Origin: Apostichopus japonicus
Taxonomy: Eukaryota; Echinodermata; Holothuroidea; Aspidochirotida; Stichopodidae
Direction: 5' to 3'
NCBI RefSeq assembly: GCF_037975245.1
Contig: NC_092579.1
Span: 6,697,001-6,761,000 of the forward strand
Length of the DNA: 64,000 bases
Position 1 is the first letter of the stretch, and each line of letters starts with the position of its first letter. Under the pieces are notes generated by a model. That model was given only the letters and a program-made list of their open reading frames with translations, did no database searches and was not told the DNA's origin. The translations under genes and the position numbers were made by a program. This document shows, piece by piece, positions 23,201 to 58,569 of this stretch.

Positions 23201-25764
23201 AAGCAAGAAAATCATCCGAGCTGTAAGAGATAAAAGTAGATATCAATTGATGAAATCAATAAATATATTTCATGGATGATCATGACCATCAACTGTCACA
23301 GGGATGAAAGGATTTAGGGTAGTTGATAGTTAAACATCTCTCCAGATAGGCCAACCCACCCTTGGAAGTTGATTAAATCAACTGTTTTATAATTACAGAT
23401 AAATACACTCAGTCACGGTCAATCATTCTCTTACTTGACACTACTCATCTTTACTGTAACCAGACCTGTTCAGGTAGCCAACAATCTATAGAGAATGCCA
23501 GTTTTCTTCCAAATGACAACTTGATTGTTGCCCATTCTTTGGTTACACAAATAAGCTTACTACCATTGCATTACAGTTTAATACAGAATTTGTACAGCCT
23601 GACATACATATATATATAATATTGCACTGCAGTATTAAATGCAATAATGCCTACAAACGCTTACATAAAGTAAACTGGCTTCTTGCTTTAATGAAGAAAG
23701 GCATTCAGCTGGTAACTCAGGATAATTACTTGATTATATCCAATAAATACGATAACAAAATGTGGTGCAGTCTTCTATTTATTACTTTTATTATAACTTA
23801 CCTTGGCATTTCTTTACTTTTCAGTAAGCTGGCAGCACTACTGCCATTGCTTGCAGTGCTTCTGTTGGTAGACAATCCAGTATTCAGACTCGATGCTGTG
23901 TGTGGGGTAAATACAAACAAACCAGTATAATTACATTAGGTTATTCACTCAATTCTTTAAATCCAGTAATTCACTGAAAAATGAAAATAGCCTTGCATGA
24001 CTTTTGCATGACTTCTGTTCAAATAGAAGCATATAGATACTTAAGTGGCCTATCGATCTCTAAGCAGCCTTTTATAAACCGTTAGAGTCAACAACAAGTA
24101 TTCACTTACCAAGAAACAGGGCAAGGAAAAGAAGTAGGCAGACAAATCAAATGCAAATGTCACTTTGAGATAAAGTTTGATTCTAAAGCTATGACAATGG
24201 TATGGTGGACATATTGCTTTTGCTGACCAGTGCCTGATGGCTATGTCACATTGAATAGTTCAAGAACAAAGTTGCACACACTTCCATAAAACCTAATATG
24301 AAATAATGTGAATACAAAATGACTTATTATTAAGGGTTTCCTGTGGTCTGACGAATAGAATATACTGATGCAGACTTTCTGTCTAAAGATAGTTGGCCCA
24401 ATGAACCACCAATATTTTCATTTGTAAATAACATTTATACTGGTGATGAAAAAATTTGCTAATATAAGAAACCATTAAGTAAAACTCAGTGACCACAGTG
24501 AAACATAAAAACCCCAAAATAGACATCTAGGACATTGATACTATGAAAACAATCTTACTTTTTAATCCTCTCAGTTTCTTTTATAATTTTTTCATTCACA
24601 GGGCAAACTAAAGTAAATAAGACTTAATCATTTCACAAACCTCTTTTGTGTCTTCTGTTGTCCACTTTACCATCCAGTCCACTTAAAGAGCCACTGGAGA
24701 AATTGCCATTCTACCAAAAACAAGAAGGGGATACTAAAGTAGGAATTAAAACACATATTAGAGGACAGCATTTGAGTAATCCAACCCACATTATAACTGA
24801 AACCAACAACAGTTGAGAGTTGGTTCAAATTCTTCCTGCCAAAGTGTAAAATTTTGCTTCCTAGTTGTACTACTACAGCCTAGTTGTACTGTTACAATAT
24901 ATGGGACATGGTTGGTATGTACGTTGCAGTGTTAAAGTAAAAGCTTATTGAATTTGACATCAACACCTCGCATACAGGTTAATGTTAGGTTAATAGGTTT
25001 ATTCTTCCATACCATCTAATCATATAGAAATGATCGTTTAAGAATTATATAACATAATATGCAGTTATGAACTATAAAATATATGAAATATAATTATTGC
25101 TTAAAGGCATGACAAAATCAACACTATGTTTTCTTACCAACCAATCGATTCTCCCTATTAGTGAATTCTCCAGGAACTAGAACACCCACAAATCTTCTGA
25201 GAATGACACATTTGTAGAATTTCATTAATATAGTGTCTGGATCTCTTAGTGAAACTTTTTATTTTATTCATAAGCCTTTCAAAATTTGGGACTGGAATCA
25301 ACAAAAAACTTGTTAATCTACATCAGAAAAGCAGTTTTTTTGCATCTTTCAACCATAAAAAAAATATTAATCATATATTGAGAACTATCAATATAACAAA
25401 CCATATCTCCACTAGGGCCATCTACATTATGTGATGATTTTCTCCTTTCTTCAGCTGATGTTGGGAATACTCCTTTGACCAATGGCTTATCACTTGTGTT
25501 CTTTCTTGAACTTCTCGGTGTTCCAACATTACTTCCAAATGAAACAGACCTTGCACTGGATGGTTCCTTCCCAGGCTTTCTACTTCCAGAAGCCACCCTG
25601 CTGTTACCATTTGGTCTATTAGACCCGCTAGATGCTGGTCTGTTACTAGCACTTCTCACACTCCCACTGCTGTTTGGACGGGAACCAGATGACGAAGATG
25701 GTCTCTTTACGGCAGAGACTTGAGAGCCGGATAGGCTCAAGCTGACCTCCCCAGACCTTGGCAT
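9422..25764 (-). CDS. CEP131: CEP131 (AZI1), centrosomal protein of 131 kDa, 19 coding exons
   Basis: CEP131 is a centriolar-satellite and transition-zone-associated protein needed for ciliogenesis and centrosome integrity. Joined coding exons, 5' to 3' on the minus strand: 25402-25764, 24641-24710, 23802-23895, 23112-23220, 22124-22780, 21650-21904, 21105-21282, 20347-20545, 19322-19391, 18124-18291, 17277-17402, 16392-16498, 15499-15595, 13893-14110, 12829-13054, 11966-12189, 11141-11312, 10455-10651, 9422-9557. The sum is 3666 nt, so 1221 residues plus stop, against about 1083 in human. All phases close. Family signatures seen: a low-complexity Ser/Arg-rich N-terminus (residues 1-210), an IQ motif IQRWYRGR near residue 363, IMSFLDE near 643, RHLSFIDQ near 756, REKWIDEKTKKIK near 820, IRQEFADRL in exon 18 and VKRADHLE near the C-terminus. 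From about residue 700 the protein is almost continuous coiled coil. An AG acceptor 4 nt upstream of the ATG implies a further non-coding 5' exon that I could not place. Identification is by recalled family sequence, not a search. Confidence 0.95.
9826..10460. repeat. 56-bp tandem array seeded at the exon 18 donor of CEP131
   Basis: Twelve copies including the exon itself, mostly 56 bp apart (a few 46-53). Each contains the exon-18 end (minus-strand GTACATAGAAG) followed by donor-like GTATGG and a pyrimidine-rich (plus-strand) spacer. Ten of eleven intronic copies keep the GT; the copy near 10241 has lost it. The array fills about 70% of intron 18. Reading through the true donor meets a TAG within about 30 nt, so use of a distal donor would truncate the protein. 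Confidence 0.92.
10455..10651 (-). CDS. CEP131: CEP131 coding exon 18, 3' end amplified downstream
   Basis: Residues 1112-1176. VIRQEFADRLVATEEEN and EMSEMRARHKLE match VIRQEFEDRLAASEEE and LATLQARQQLE; it ends EEVHRR. Donor AGAAG|GTATGG, phase 2. The donor region is repeated eleven times downstream at about 56-bp spacing. Confidence 0.95.
11141..11312 (-). CDS. CEP131: CEP131 coding exon 17
   Basis: Residues 1054-1111. RIRDKYEAELKEIELSERN matches RLRDKYEAELSELEQSERK; then FRYQGLLKQKGQEVED. Acceptor TTTCTAG, donor AAG|GTAAGA, phase 0. Confidence 0.95.
11966..12189 (-). CDS. CEP131: CEP131 coding exon 16
   Basis: Residues 980-1053. NEMKDLNERLKIEKESWE aligns with MELNTLKQQLELERQAWE; it also has EERDREIELVITRLEED, matching KGRDKEIELVIHRLEAD. 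Acceptor ATGACAG, donor ATCAA|GTGAGT, phase 2. Confidence 0.95.
12597..12865. repeat. About 80-bp tandem array seeded at the exon 15 donor of CEP131
   Basis: Three intronic copies plus the exon. Each has a segment matching the last roughly 37 coding bases (minus-strand GGGATGA then GAGAAGACATA), the donor region and a C-rich (plus-strand) tract. The copy nearest the exon keeps GTAAGAA; the copy near 12664 reads ATAAGGA and has lost the GT. Variable poly-C length accounts for the unit-size differences. Confidence 0.85.
12829..13054 (-). CDS. CEP131: CEP131 coding exon 15, 3' end amplified downstream
   Basis: Residues 904-979. FQQQRRRLYQDVQEEKERI matches ALQQQRQRLYSEVAEERERL; it ends REEYEKARDEQERRHT. 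Acceptor ATTTTAG, donor CATACA|GTAAGA, phase 0. The last roughly 37 coding bases and the donor region recur three times downstream. Confidence 0.94.
13115..13975. repeat. About 115-bp tandem array seeded at the exon 14 donor of CEP131
   Basis: Six clear intronic copies plus the exon and a degenerate partial copy at the far end. The donor core recurs at 13207, 13323, 13430, 13543, 13658, 13773 and 13888 (true), mostly 113-116 bp apart. Each unit has about 80 bp like the 3' part of exon 14 and about 35 bp of intron. All six copies keep a GT donor (GTAAGAGCC or GTTAGAGCC). The array makes up more than 90% of intron 14. The copy at 13323 retains nearly the whole ACARER(E/K)LSKQ coding segment. 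Confidence 0.93.
13893..14110 (-). CDS. CEP131: CEP131 coding exon 14, 3' end amplified downstream
   Basis: Residues 832-903. EITVKGLEPEIQRLIANHK matches EVTVRGLEPEIQKLIARHK; later HEAELLQSEERA and EELREQLAHEKEQACARERE. Donor AAAG|GTAAGA, phase 2. The final roughly 80 coding bases and the donor recur six times in the following intron. Confidence 0.95.
14111..15498. other. CEP131 intron 13
   Basis: Holds a G-run (about 14757) and a block at 14640-15080 that, on the minus strand, is open for 93 codons with CCCAAC/CCACC pyrimidine-rich sequence. The encoded sequence is not recognised and lacks a domain; it may be decayed retroelement DNA. Confidence 0.4.
15499..15595 (-). CDS. CEP131: CEP131 coding exon 13
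   Basis: Residues 799-831, ending IRREKWIDEKTKKIK, almost identical to ARREKWISEKTKKIK in vertebrates. Acceptor TTTTGCAG, donor AAG|GTAGGA, phase 0 out. Confidence 0.95.
15975..16336 (+). mobile_element. TTAA-flanked MITE, copy 1 (Kolobok/T2-like)
   Basis: About 362 bp bounded by TTAA on both sides (15975-15978 and 16333-16336), with terminal inverted repeats. The right end read inward is TTAAAGGAATTGAAGACTCG; the left is TTAAAGTTGTGAAGACTCGC. The TTAAAGGRR end resembles the T2-MITE/Kolobok signature. No coding capacity. It sits in CEP131 intron 12, 55 bp from the exon 12 donor. A reverse-oriented relative is at 26045-26397. The superfamily is inferred from the ends only. Confidence 0.8.
16392..16498 (-). 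CDS. CEP131: CEP131 coding exon 12
   Basis: Residues 764-798, LIDDKKALNEKY...QELKQVDKKYQ, matching LIEDKKVLSEKCEAVVAELKQED. Acceptor TTGGCAG, donor GAAAA|GTAAGG, phase 2 out. A MITE copy ends 55 bp beyond the donor. Confidence 0.93.
17100..17310. repeat. 39-bp in-frame tandem array at the exon 11 donor of CEP131
   Basis: Five donors, CAG|GTATTT four times and CAG|GTATTC once, spaced 39 bp apart, each preceded by codons for RHLS(F/I)IDQ. The unit is 13 codons and has no stop, so the frame stays open through the array until a TAA after the last copy. A degenerate edge at 17095-17115 ends the array. Confidence 0.94.
17277..17402 (-). CDS. CEP131: CEP131 coding exon 11 (RHLSFIDQ), junction amplified downstream
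   Basis: Residues 722-763. NQQREL...EEYETTIKRHLSFIDQ matches vertebrate QQRDL...EHYEATIQRHLAFIDQ. The donor is CAG|GTATTT. The last 24 coding bases plus this donor are repeated four more times downstream at 39-bp spacing. The proximal donor is chosen because exon 12 resumes LIDDKK directly after a single RHLxFIDQ, as in vertebrates. Confidence 0.92.
18124..18291 (-). CDS. CEP131: CEP131 coding exon 10
   Basis: Residues 666-721. It ends ILSQRLQLDEKDRSIKMLQKGL, the first heptads of the long coiled coil (vertebrate VEEKKQAMLLLQRAL). Acceptor ATCTCTAG, donor CTT|GTAAGT, phase 0. Confidence 0.9.
18317..18572 (-). mobile_element. tRNA-derived SINE with target duplication
   Basis: On the minus strand the head reads GGAGTGTTAGCTCAGTGGTA, with a Pol III box A (18534-18546) and box B GGTTCGAGTCA (18491-18501). 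About 155 bp of tRNA-unrelated body follows, ending in a GTAT/ATAC simple tail near 18317-18330. Direct repeats GAAAGAATTG flank it at 18307-18316 and 18573-18582; the right one lies 20 bp beyond the tRNA head. It lies in CEP131 intron 9. The acceptor and T stems do not pair as in a functional tRNA. Confidence 0.75.
19322..19391 (-). CDS. CEP131: CEP131 coding exon 9
   Basis: Residues 642-665. NIMSFLDEIDD corresponds to the conserved SIMSFLDEME of CEP131. Acceptor CCTTTAG, donor AAAG|GTGAGA, phase 0 out. Confidence 0.93.
19441..20030. repeat. Direct duplication (about 170 bp) around a LINE-like tail
   Basis: 19441-19612 and 19856-20030 are diverged copies of one sequence, sharing ACTAACACAATCCACACATT, TAGTGCACCTACA and GAATTCTAACTG blocks. 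The intervening roughly 240 bp is the LINE-like fragment. Intronic in CEP131. Confidence 0.75.
19619..19860 (+). mobile_element. LINE-like 3' end fragment
   Basis: A T-rich untranslated-type sequence ending in GCACTTTAATATATGG and TATTTATTATTATA, resembling the terminal region of CR1/L2-type elements. No coding frame. It is bracketed by the two copies of a direct duplication in CEP131 intron 8. Family assignment is by general appearance only. Confidence 0.35.
20083..20290. repeat. Retroelement-like fragment bounded by TA/GA microsatellites
   Basis: A GA repeat at about 20090-20104 and a (TA)n tract at about 20251-20289 enclose a block with the minus-strand motif GTTACTCAGAGTTTCATGCT followed by GCGATCATCAGACAAC, reminiscent of Penelope-like element ends. 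It lies in CEP131 intron 8, just inside the exon 8 donor. Family assignment is tentative. Confidence 0.4.
20347..20545 (-). CDS. CEP131: CEP131 coding exon 8
   Basis: Residues 576-641. Acidic DIFDDKEDGG start, then LSAENLQEM (vertebrate LTADNLEKF) and LLTEQKLK (vertebrate LLSEAKLQ). Acceptor TTTCTAG, donor TTAAA|GTAAGA, phase 2 out. Confidence 0.9.
21105..21282 (-). CDS. CEP131: CEP131 coding exon 7
   Basis: Residues 517-575. It contains LDDLLDTLKQLEEP, matching LEELLHTLQLLEKEP in vertebrates, and ends GPAW, matching RYAW. Two GT donors lie side by side; TGGT|GTAAGA is chosen because it preserves phase 1 into exon 8. Confidence 0.9.
21650..21904 (-). CDS. CEP131: CEP131 coding exon 6
   Basis: Residues 432-516. 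It starts ELQRKRDERQREV, continuing the charged helix after the IQ motif, then becomes Lys/Ser/Thr-rich linker ending VEDIFQS. Acceptor ATCATAG, donor TCG|GTTAGT, phase 0 on both sides. Confidence 0.88.
22124..22780 (-). CDS. CEP131: CEP131 coding exon 5 (IQ motif)
   Basis: Residues 213-431, the largest exon. It carries a disordered segment and then the IQ calmodulin-binding-type motif ATKIQRWYRGR near residues 360-370, followed by a strongly charged helix (EREKD/RKRIREEKQRLARQAAIE) matching the EEKARQARRAAIQ region of human CEP131. Donor ATTGAG|GTAATG, phase 0. Confidence 0.93.
23112..23220 (-). CDS. CEP131: CEP131 coding exon 4 (DFLALFD motif)
   Basis: Residues 176-212. It contains DDFLALFD, equivalent to the conserved TDFLMLFEG block of CEP131, followed by a Lys-rich stretch. 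Acceptor CTTACAG, donor CCG|GTATGT, phase 0 out. Confidence 0.88.
23802..23895 (-). CDS. CEP131: CEP131 coding exon 3
   Basis: Residues 145-175, containing LSTNRSTASNGS, comparable to the NNLRRSNSTTQ segment in vertebrates. Acceptor CACACAG, donor CCAAG|GTAAGT, phase 1 in and 2 out, which joins exactly to the SDDFLALFD start of exon 4. Confidence 0.8.
23896..25401. other. CEP131 introns 1 and 2, with exon 2
   Basis: Apart from exon 2 (24641-24710), AT-rich intronic DNA with no repeat or RNA gene recognised. Confidence 0.6.
24641..24710 (-). CDS. CEP131: CEP131 coding exon 2
   Basis: Residues 122-144, Gly/Ser-rich and then basic (VDNRRHKR). Acceptor TTGGTAG, donor AGAG|GTTTGTG. It enters in phase 0 and leaves with one base. 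It is weakly conserved, and the call rests mainly on phase fit with exons 1 and 3. Confidence 0.7.
25402..25764 (-). CDS. CEP131: CEP131 coding exon 1 (start codon)
   Basis: Residues 1-121. The ATG at 25764-25762 opens MPRSGEVSLSLSG, which matches the VDLSLTG region near the start of the vertebrate protein. A polypyrimidine-poor ...CTATTAG ends four bases upstream of the ATG, so the 5' UTR is probably spliced. The exon is Ser/Arg/Asn/Pro-rich and predicted disordered. The donor ATG|GTTTGT leaves phase 0. An upstream in-frame Met at 25857 reads through the putative acceptor and is less likely to be the start. Confidence 0.85.
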
Positions 25765-26044
25765 GATTCTAATAGATAAACAAATTAACATAATTCTACT
25801 AATTACAAGAACAAAGGTAGAGCTCTCCTCTTCTTCTTTGGTTGAACCATTTGGCATTCTGAGGAATAGTCTTTACTTTATGGTATGATTAGGAGCAGAG
25901 GATTAATGTGTCCTAGTTGGCAACATACATATACTACGATCAGGATGATCCTACTGTAAGGTAACATTGGGCAAATCTTAAGTTTTGATGTTTGGTTAGT
26001 GCTGTGTATGCCTAATTATATAGTTAGACCTTTAGATGTTATAG

Positions 26045-26397
26045 GCCCCAAACCGTGTGCGGCCATCTGAAAAAGTTAACTTTCTGTTGCTTGCAAGTGA
26101 CGTTTTGTTCGTGTCGCTACAAAATGCAGACAGTAGTGAAACGTGATACTTTAATTGTTATCTTTACCTGGACCTGAGATGTCCATCGCTGTATCGTTTG
26201 TATACTGTGCTGTGGGTATTGACCGCAGCTGTATGTACTGACTGTACACTAGTGTCTAATTACCGACGGTAGCAAGCTGTGTGTGTATTTTCTGGGATCA
26301 ATGGTGGTGTCTTATACTTCTGTTACACCGCATTCGATACTAGGTCAAATTACCGGCATTAGATGCTTCTTTTTGCGCGAGTCTTCACACCCTTTAA
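26045..26397 (-). mobile_element. TTAA-flanked MITE, copy 2 (inverted relative of copy 1)
   Basis: The reverse complement aligns with 15975-16336 over nearly its whole length, for example the GTCGCTACAAAATGCAGACA and TAATTACCGACGGTAGCAAG blocks. The right end keeps TTAAAGGGTGTGAAGACTCG and a TTAA at 26394-26397. The left terminal repeat is eroded or deleted beyond the GGCCCCAAACC block. It lies 0.3 kb upstream of the CEP131 start codon, so it may be in the promoter or 5' UTR. Confidence 0.8.
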
Positions 26398-27660
26398 GCT
26401 AGGCTAGTGATTGACAAAACCACCACCGAACACAGTATTGGGAGCATTCATCAGTACAGCTACCTTATTATAAAACAGTTGGCCTATGTGAAGTTCTCAG
26501 TAATACCGTGAGATGCTGTATCTCATGGCGCACAAGCCATTCATCCTGGGCCTGATTAATCTAATTTAGGCTTCAAATTGAATTCAATTTTTAACCAGAC
26601 TAACTTTATCAACAATAACAAGATTGCTATTGGCAACACACCATTTGAAGGAATTAAATTCATGCTTTGTCGTCTATATCACAAGCGTTAACTCGTTTAC
26701 CATGACTGAATTACACCTGGTACAGTACGGATCCGCCTACGAAAGGCCAAGTTGAAATAGTACTAAATTCTCCCTGGGGACTGTGATCCATGTTCGCCAA
26801 ATTTAGGGCCTAGAGCCTAGGCCTAAGTTGTTCTGTAACTTAGTGGAAGAAATACACACTAGCGTATTTTAAGAAATGAAGTGGTAACGTTATTATTGGC
26901 GTTAGGTTGCAAATGTTAGAGTTTGTATAAAATATTAATGATCTAACCACAAAATAGCGTCCGAAATCACTGCAAATTAACATTCAGGGGGATTTCTCAT
27001 AACCAAACTGTTGTTACATGATTTATTGATCAAAACATTAACTTCAACAAACTCTCTTGTGGTCGTAACGTTCCTCGCTCGGCAATGGTAAACAATGTTT
27101 CACAGCAGACGAATATTTCAAGATACATGCATAGTTATTCACGAACAGAAATGTACAACTACAATTAAAGTGATAGTAGAATCTTCGTGTATGATAATTG
27201 AGATAAGATATTTGGAACGTGTACAAATGTAAGAACATGTTATAAGGTTAGGTACAACCGGATTTGTAGCGCTCTTTTCAAGTCAAAGTTGAACTCAGTC
27301 ACTTATAGCTTTTTCCGACAAAAGTCAACTTCAGCGTGACTAAAAATTGAGATAGGGCCTACTCATGTGACAGTTGTAGCCTGCCTGTCCCCGACTCAAA
27401 TTTGAGAATATAGCTAACAGTCAATCGATGCAAATTTTCTAATTACTTTCCTGAAAAATGTTTTCCTTCCCAATGATTCCCATACAATTAGGATGTTACA
27501 ATATTGAAAGTTAAATATGAAATGACGGAAGGTGCTTTGATTGGACTCGGTGGCTAAAAAATTCTTGTAAGGTTTGAACATCATTATTAGTAGTAGTGTA
27601 TTAGTGATAATTGTTAGGGGCCCAGTCCGAGGAGGATCCTTCTGTAGGAATAACACTATT

Positions 27661-27862
27661 AATAACTTTTATTTCAGCGTTCTTTATGATTTTATTTTGT
27701 GTTTTATTCTTGTTTTACTCTGTTCTTTAAATGTATATATGTTTTAATTTCTGATTTCTTTAACTGTAAATTATGTTTGAGTATCTCATGTAAGATTAGC
27801 GTTTTTTGCATCGCTAAATGAGTTTTATGCTTGAAAGCCTTGAAATAAATAAATAAACACTA
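27661..27862 (+). mobile_element. LINE-like 3' end fragment with AAAT tail
   Basis: T-rich sequence resembling a retrotransposon 3' UTR, ending GCTTGAAAGCCTTG and then AAATAAATAAATAAA. The short tandem tail is typical of several non-LTR families. No coding sequence. It lies in the CEP131-CNOT3 intergenic region. Confidence 0.4.
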
Positions 27863-28648
27863 CTGCCAGGGAAACTCCGAACTGTTTTTGGAGAAATTGA
27901 TGGTCAATAACAAAACTTGACAGAAAAGAATGAGATAATCAATGATATGTTCAAGCGTTTAGCCTTTAGCACCTGGAAAATTGATAATACCAACCATTAT
28001 GTACACCACATACAGTACAGTAGTAAGTTAGATATCTACGGCTCTGATCTATATGAGGAAGATGTCGCCCTGTTACTTTAAAAAGGATGTCAAATAGTAC
28101 TGGTAAAATGATAAACTCCAACAAATCGAAATATGTTTTGTAATGCTTGCCTCCTGATACACTCATTGAAATTGATTCAATACTACTTTTTAAACCTGTA
28201 CTAATTTTTCAGGTCCCAAATAGGTGTCTTATGGCAAAGATACCGATACGAATATAGTGGTGACATTTCAAGCGATGAAATTTGCAACGAATTTCTGCGG
28301 GGGTTTTATTATGCTGCATATTCTTCCGCTGATCAAAATTAAGACCTATTTTTACCCTTGCAAATGTATTTTGGATAACATGAATAAGTAAAATATTAAA
28401 ATTATTTCCTTTCATTAAAACACACAAGTAAGATTGTATTAATAAGCTAAAATGAAAGCTAATATTAGATCGCGCAACATCACCATAATCGAGGGAGTTA
28501 ATCGGTTTTCGTTTTTAACAGCAATGTGTAGTGTGCTAAGTTGAGGAATAGGGACTTCCAAAGACTGTCAGATTTAGTAAAATAACTTGTACTGTTTCAT
28601 TTTTCAAATGAGTCTCGACTCATTATAGCATCAAATGTATGAAATAAG

Positions 28649-55721
<27,073 letters not shown>

Positions 55722-58111
55722 AAAGGAAAATAGAACTTGCACACCTACTTTTTGCAATCAATTGTGTTTCCGTGGGTGCCTGACACTCCCTCCTTTTTTT
55801 TTGTACGAAAAAGTGGGACTAGGAAGATCGGAGACCCAAGAGAAATAAAACCATGGAGAAAAGGAGACCATAAAGAACGGAAAGCGAAATAGAAGTGGGA
55901 TCTATGACTGCCTATTGGAGTTGTATTTGTACTGTCTAAAACCGTTGGGGCTTCCAACTGTTTCCCCATCTGGTTACACCTTGTCCAAGGTCAAGATAAC
56001 TGTCGGGTTGGGTGGGTGAAGACCAATTTTTCATTGAAATCGAAAGGGATGTAGAGGAAAAACTGGACCTCCCTTTTCTACAGGAATGCTTCTTTTTTTT
56101 TTCTATGTACAAGGATTATTGTACTCTTAAAACTTTGATATGGGCAATTCTGTTTACTTTTTATTCCCAGTTTGTGTTCCACCACCACCTTCACCACAAC
56201 CACCAACCACCATGTACATGTTAAACGTGCAGCATGACCAAATTCTCTTTTGTTTCTTTACAGAATTTGCTCATGATGCTATTTAAAAATAAAAGGAAGG
56301 AAAATTGGAGGTGTGGTGAAGGAGCATTGTTTGACGGCAAGAATGACGTTGCTTGTTTCTTGTGCTCGTTGTCGTCGTCGAGGGTGACGGGAGGGGAACG
56401 GTTCCGTTGTGGTCCCCCTCCTCACTCATCCATGAGTACTGTTATATTTTTGTTCCTTTTTGTTTGGAAGATAAATATCAGAAATTCTTGCTACAGATGA
56501 AAAAATAGAAACAAAAAAATAAGAAAACGGAGAGAAGTGTCAATGCAAACAGGGAGAGAGGATGTGAAATGAAATTTCAATTTTTATGTAAGATGGAGCT
56601 TTACTAGTGCTAAGGAGTCAGCTAAGGTAACAAGCCGGGTATAAACCTCGTAAGAGTTTTGCCCTAAATTTAACGGAACTTTATCGCATTCTGTTCAGGG
56701 CAGAATGTCTGTCAATCTTGGGCAAAAGTCTGCTTTTTTTTTCTTTTATTCTTCCTTACTTTTTTGGGAGTCATGCCCCCCCCCCCCCCCCCGCAAACCC
56801 ACTCCCCTAATTTCTACGTTATTTCAATTGTTCAAAAGTTTTGAAATGATCGATATGAGTATGATGGGTTAATATATATATATACATATATATACATAAG
56901 AGTAATATGGCTTATGTGCTGGTAGCTTGAATACTAAATATCTAGGGATGCTTGTACCATACCATTAAGGGTTAGAGGTCTTTAGGGTTAGATTTCAAAA
57001 CATATCTCTACAGTGGAGTAGAAAGAAGATACACTGAGACAGTGAATGTGAGAATAGCAATGGATGGTCTCACTAGCCTTTCTCAACAACGAAACAAAAA
57101 TAGAGAATTGGTCATAAACTAATAAAAATCTCTTAGTTTAGACAGGGGTAATATAAAAGTTATGCAAACATTTTGGTCATAGTTAGAATCCAAGGGTGCA
57201 ATGGGTTAACATTGGGTAAACAGGATTCACTCGTATGTTTCATTTCTTCTGTATTGATATGTTTGAGTCAAAGTTTGGAATGAGGAAGTCATAGATGTCC
57301 TGCTCAATGAGGTCAGGTTTTGTTCATTACTACAAAGTTCCACGCATTATATTCCAACCAGTATACTTTTGTCATTTGTATGTCCTTCGCAGCAACTGAG
57401 GTTTTAAGCTGCAAATCTCCTCTTGCCAAAGATGTTAACTTTTTTTTTCCTTTTTTTTTTAACATTGCGAATGTTTCGTACAATGTTCTGTGAACTGAGG
57501 CAGCTAGACTCCACATTTGTTTTTATCTTTGTTGAGCCATAAACTTAGCTATGAAACCTGTAATTGCTCTTATATTGATATGGCTAATTATGGCTTCCTA
57601 TTTTAGCAGAATTTTGTGGAGTTTTTTTTTTTTTTGTCTTTTGTACCCAGGTCTTCTGTTACACAGACCTTTTAAGCCTGTGTTTTGTCAGGTGCAATAA
57701 TAGTGTAGAAAGAATGGATAAATAGGCAAATGGAAATGAAACCTTGACAAGAACAAACCTCACTGTTGCATGCAAATGTAATAAAGGTAAGGGACATCCC
57801 TGTTTTCCGGGTATCTTTGATTTCCCATCGAAAGATGGGTCGTGATTCCTCGTAGCAGAGTTCTGAATTTCAGAAGTGGAGCATTTAATCAAGAGGTCAA
57901 CTAAGGCATACTGCAGGTCACTGTGTTGCACATGTACTGAGCCAAGAAACTCATCATAACTTTACATGAGAAAAACACATAGCTAGATCTTTTTAGCTTG
58001 CAAGTTTAAGACAAAATGAGACATTTGGTTAAACAGCTGCCCGAATAGGATAGTTAGGGGGGGGGGGGGATGTGAAGGTTCTGTAGCTCCTTTTATGTCA
58101 CTCACAATAAA
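55722..58111 (+). other. CNOT3 3' UTR and downstream candidates for polyadenylation
   Basis: Sequence after the CNOT3 stop has no recognisable coding region. AATAAA hexamers occur at 55844-55849, 57780-57785 and 58106-58111, so the 3' UTR could be about 0.15 kb or more than 2 kb; the sequence alone does not decide. It contains a poly-C run near 56768, poly-T runs near 57432-57460 and 57620, and a poly-G run near 58060. Confidence 0.55.
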
Positions 58112-58569
58112 TGGAAATTAGTTCAATAAGATGAAAACTAAACGTTTACAGCTTGGTATGTACTCCGGTCCAAATCCATACAAGATCTGTCTTTCACGTT
58201 TGATGTTCGATGGGGCTCTTGCACGAGTTTCACGCACAAAAATACAGCCAATAACATTCAAATGCGTTTTGTCACTAGCAATGATAACTTTTTTTTATAT
58301 ATATATAGATATATTATGGTAGATTACAGAGTATTTTGACTTAAAAAAAAAGACATATTTTAATTCATTTTTCATTCAGTTGCAATGAAAGAGAATACCT
58401 GGTGACTCATGCAAGACCCCATCAAACATTAAATTCTTTGCCCAATGGTTACTGTACTTCTTATTTCTTTTTCCTTTTGGTGCAAAGACAGTCAAAAGCC
58501 AAACATAGTTGGCAATGTGACCACTGCTACATTAAGTTTGATAAGTTAAAATCTGCTCAGTGATTGATG

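Larger units (their letters stand above)
25765..28648. promoter_or_regulatory. Divergent intergenic interval between CEP131 and CNOT3 start codons
   Basis: The two genes are transcribed away from each other, so both promoters and 5' UTRs should lie in or near these 2.9 kb. The interval contains MITE copy 2 (26045-26397) and a LINE-like tail (27661-27862). I see no convincing TATA box or Inr, and no CpG-dense block. An AG acceptor immediately upstream of the CEP131 ATG suggests a spliced 5' UTR exon somewhere here. Confidence 0.6.

Noticed and set aside
25765-25857. Upstream in-frame Met extending the CEP131 N-terminus
   Set aside because: The extension crosses a likely AG acceptor 4 nt before the chosen ATG and is not similar to CEP131, whereas MPRSGEVSLSLSG is.
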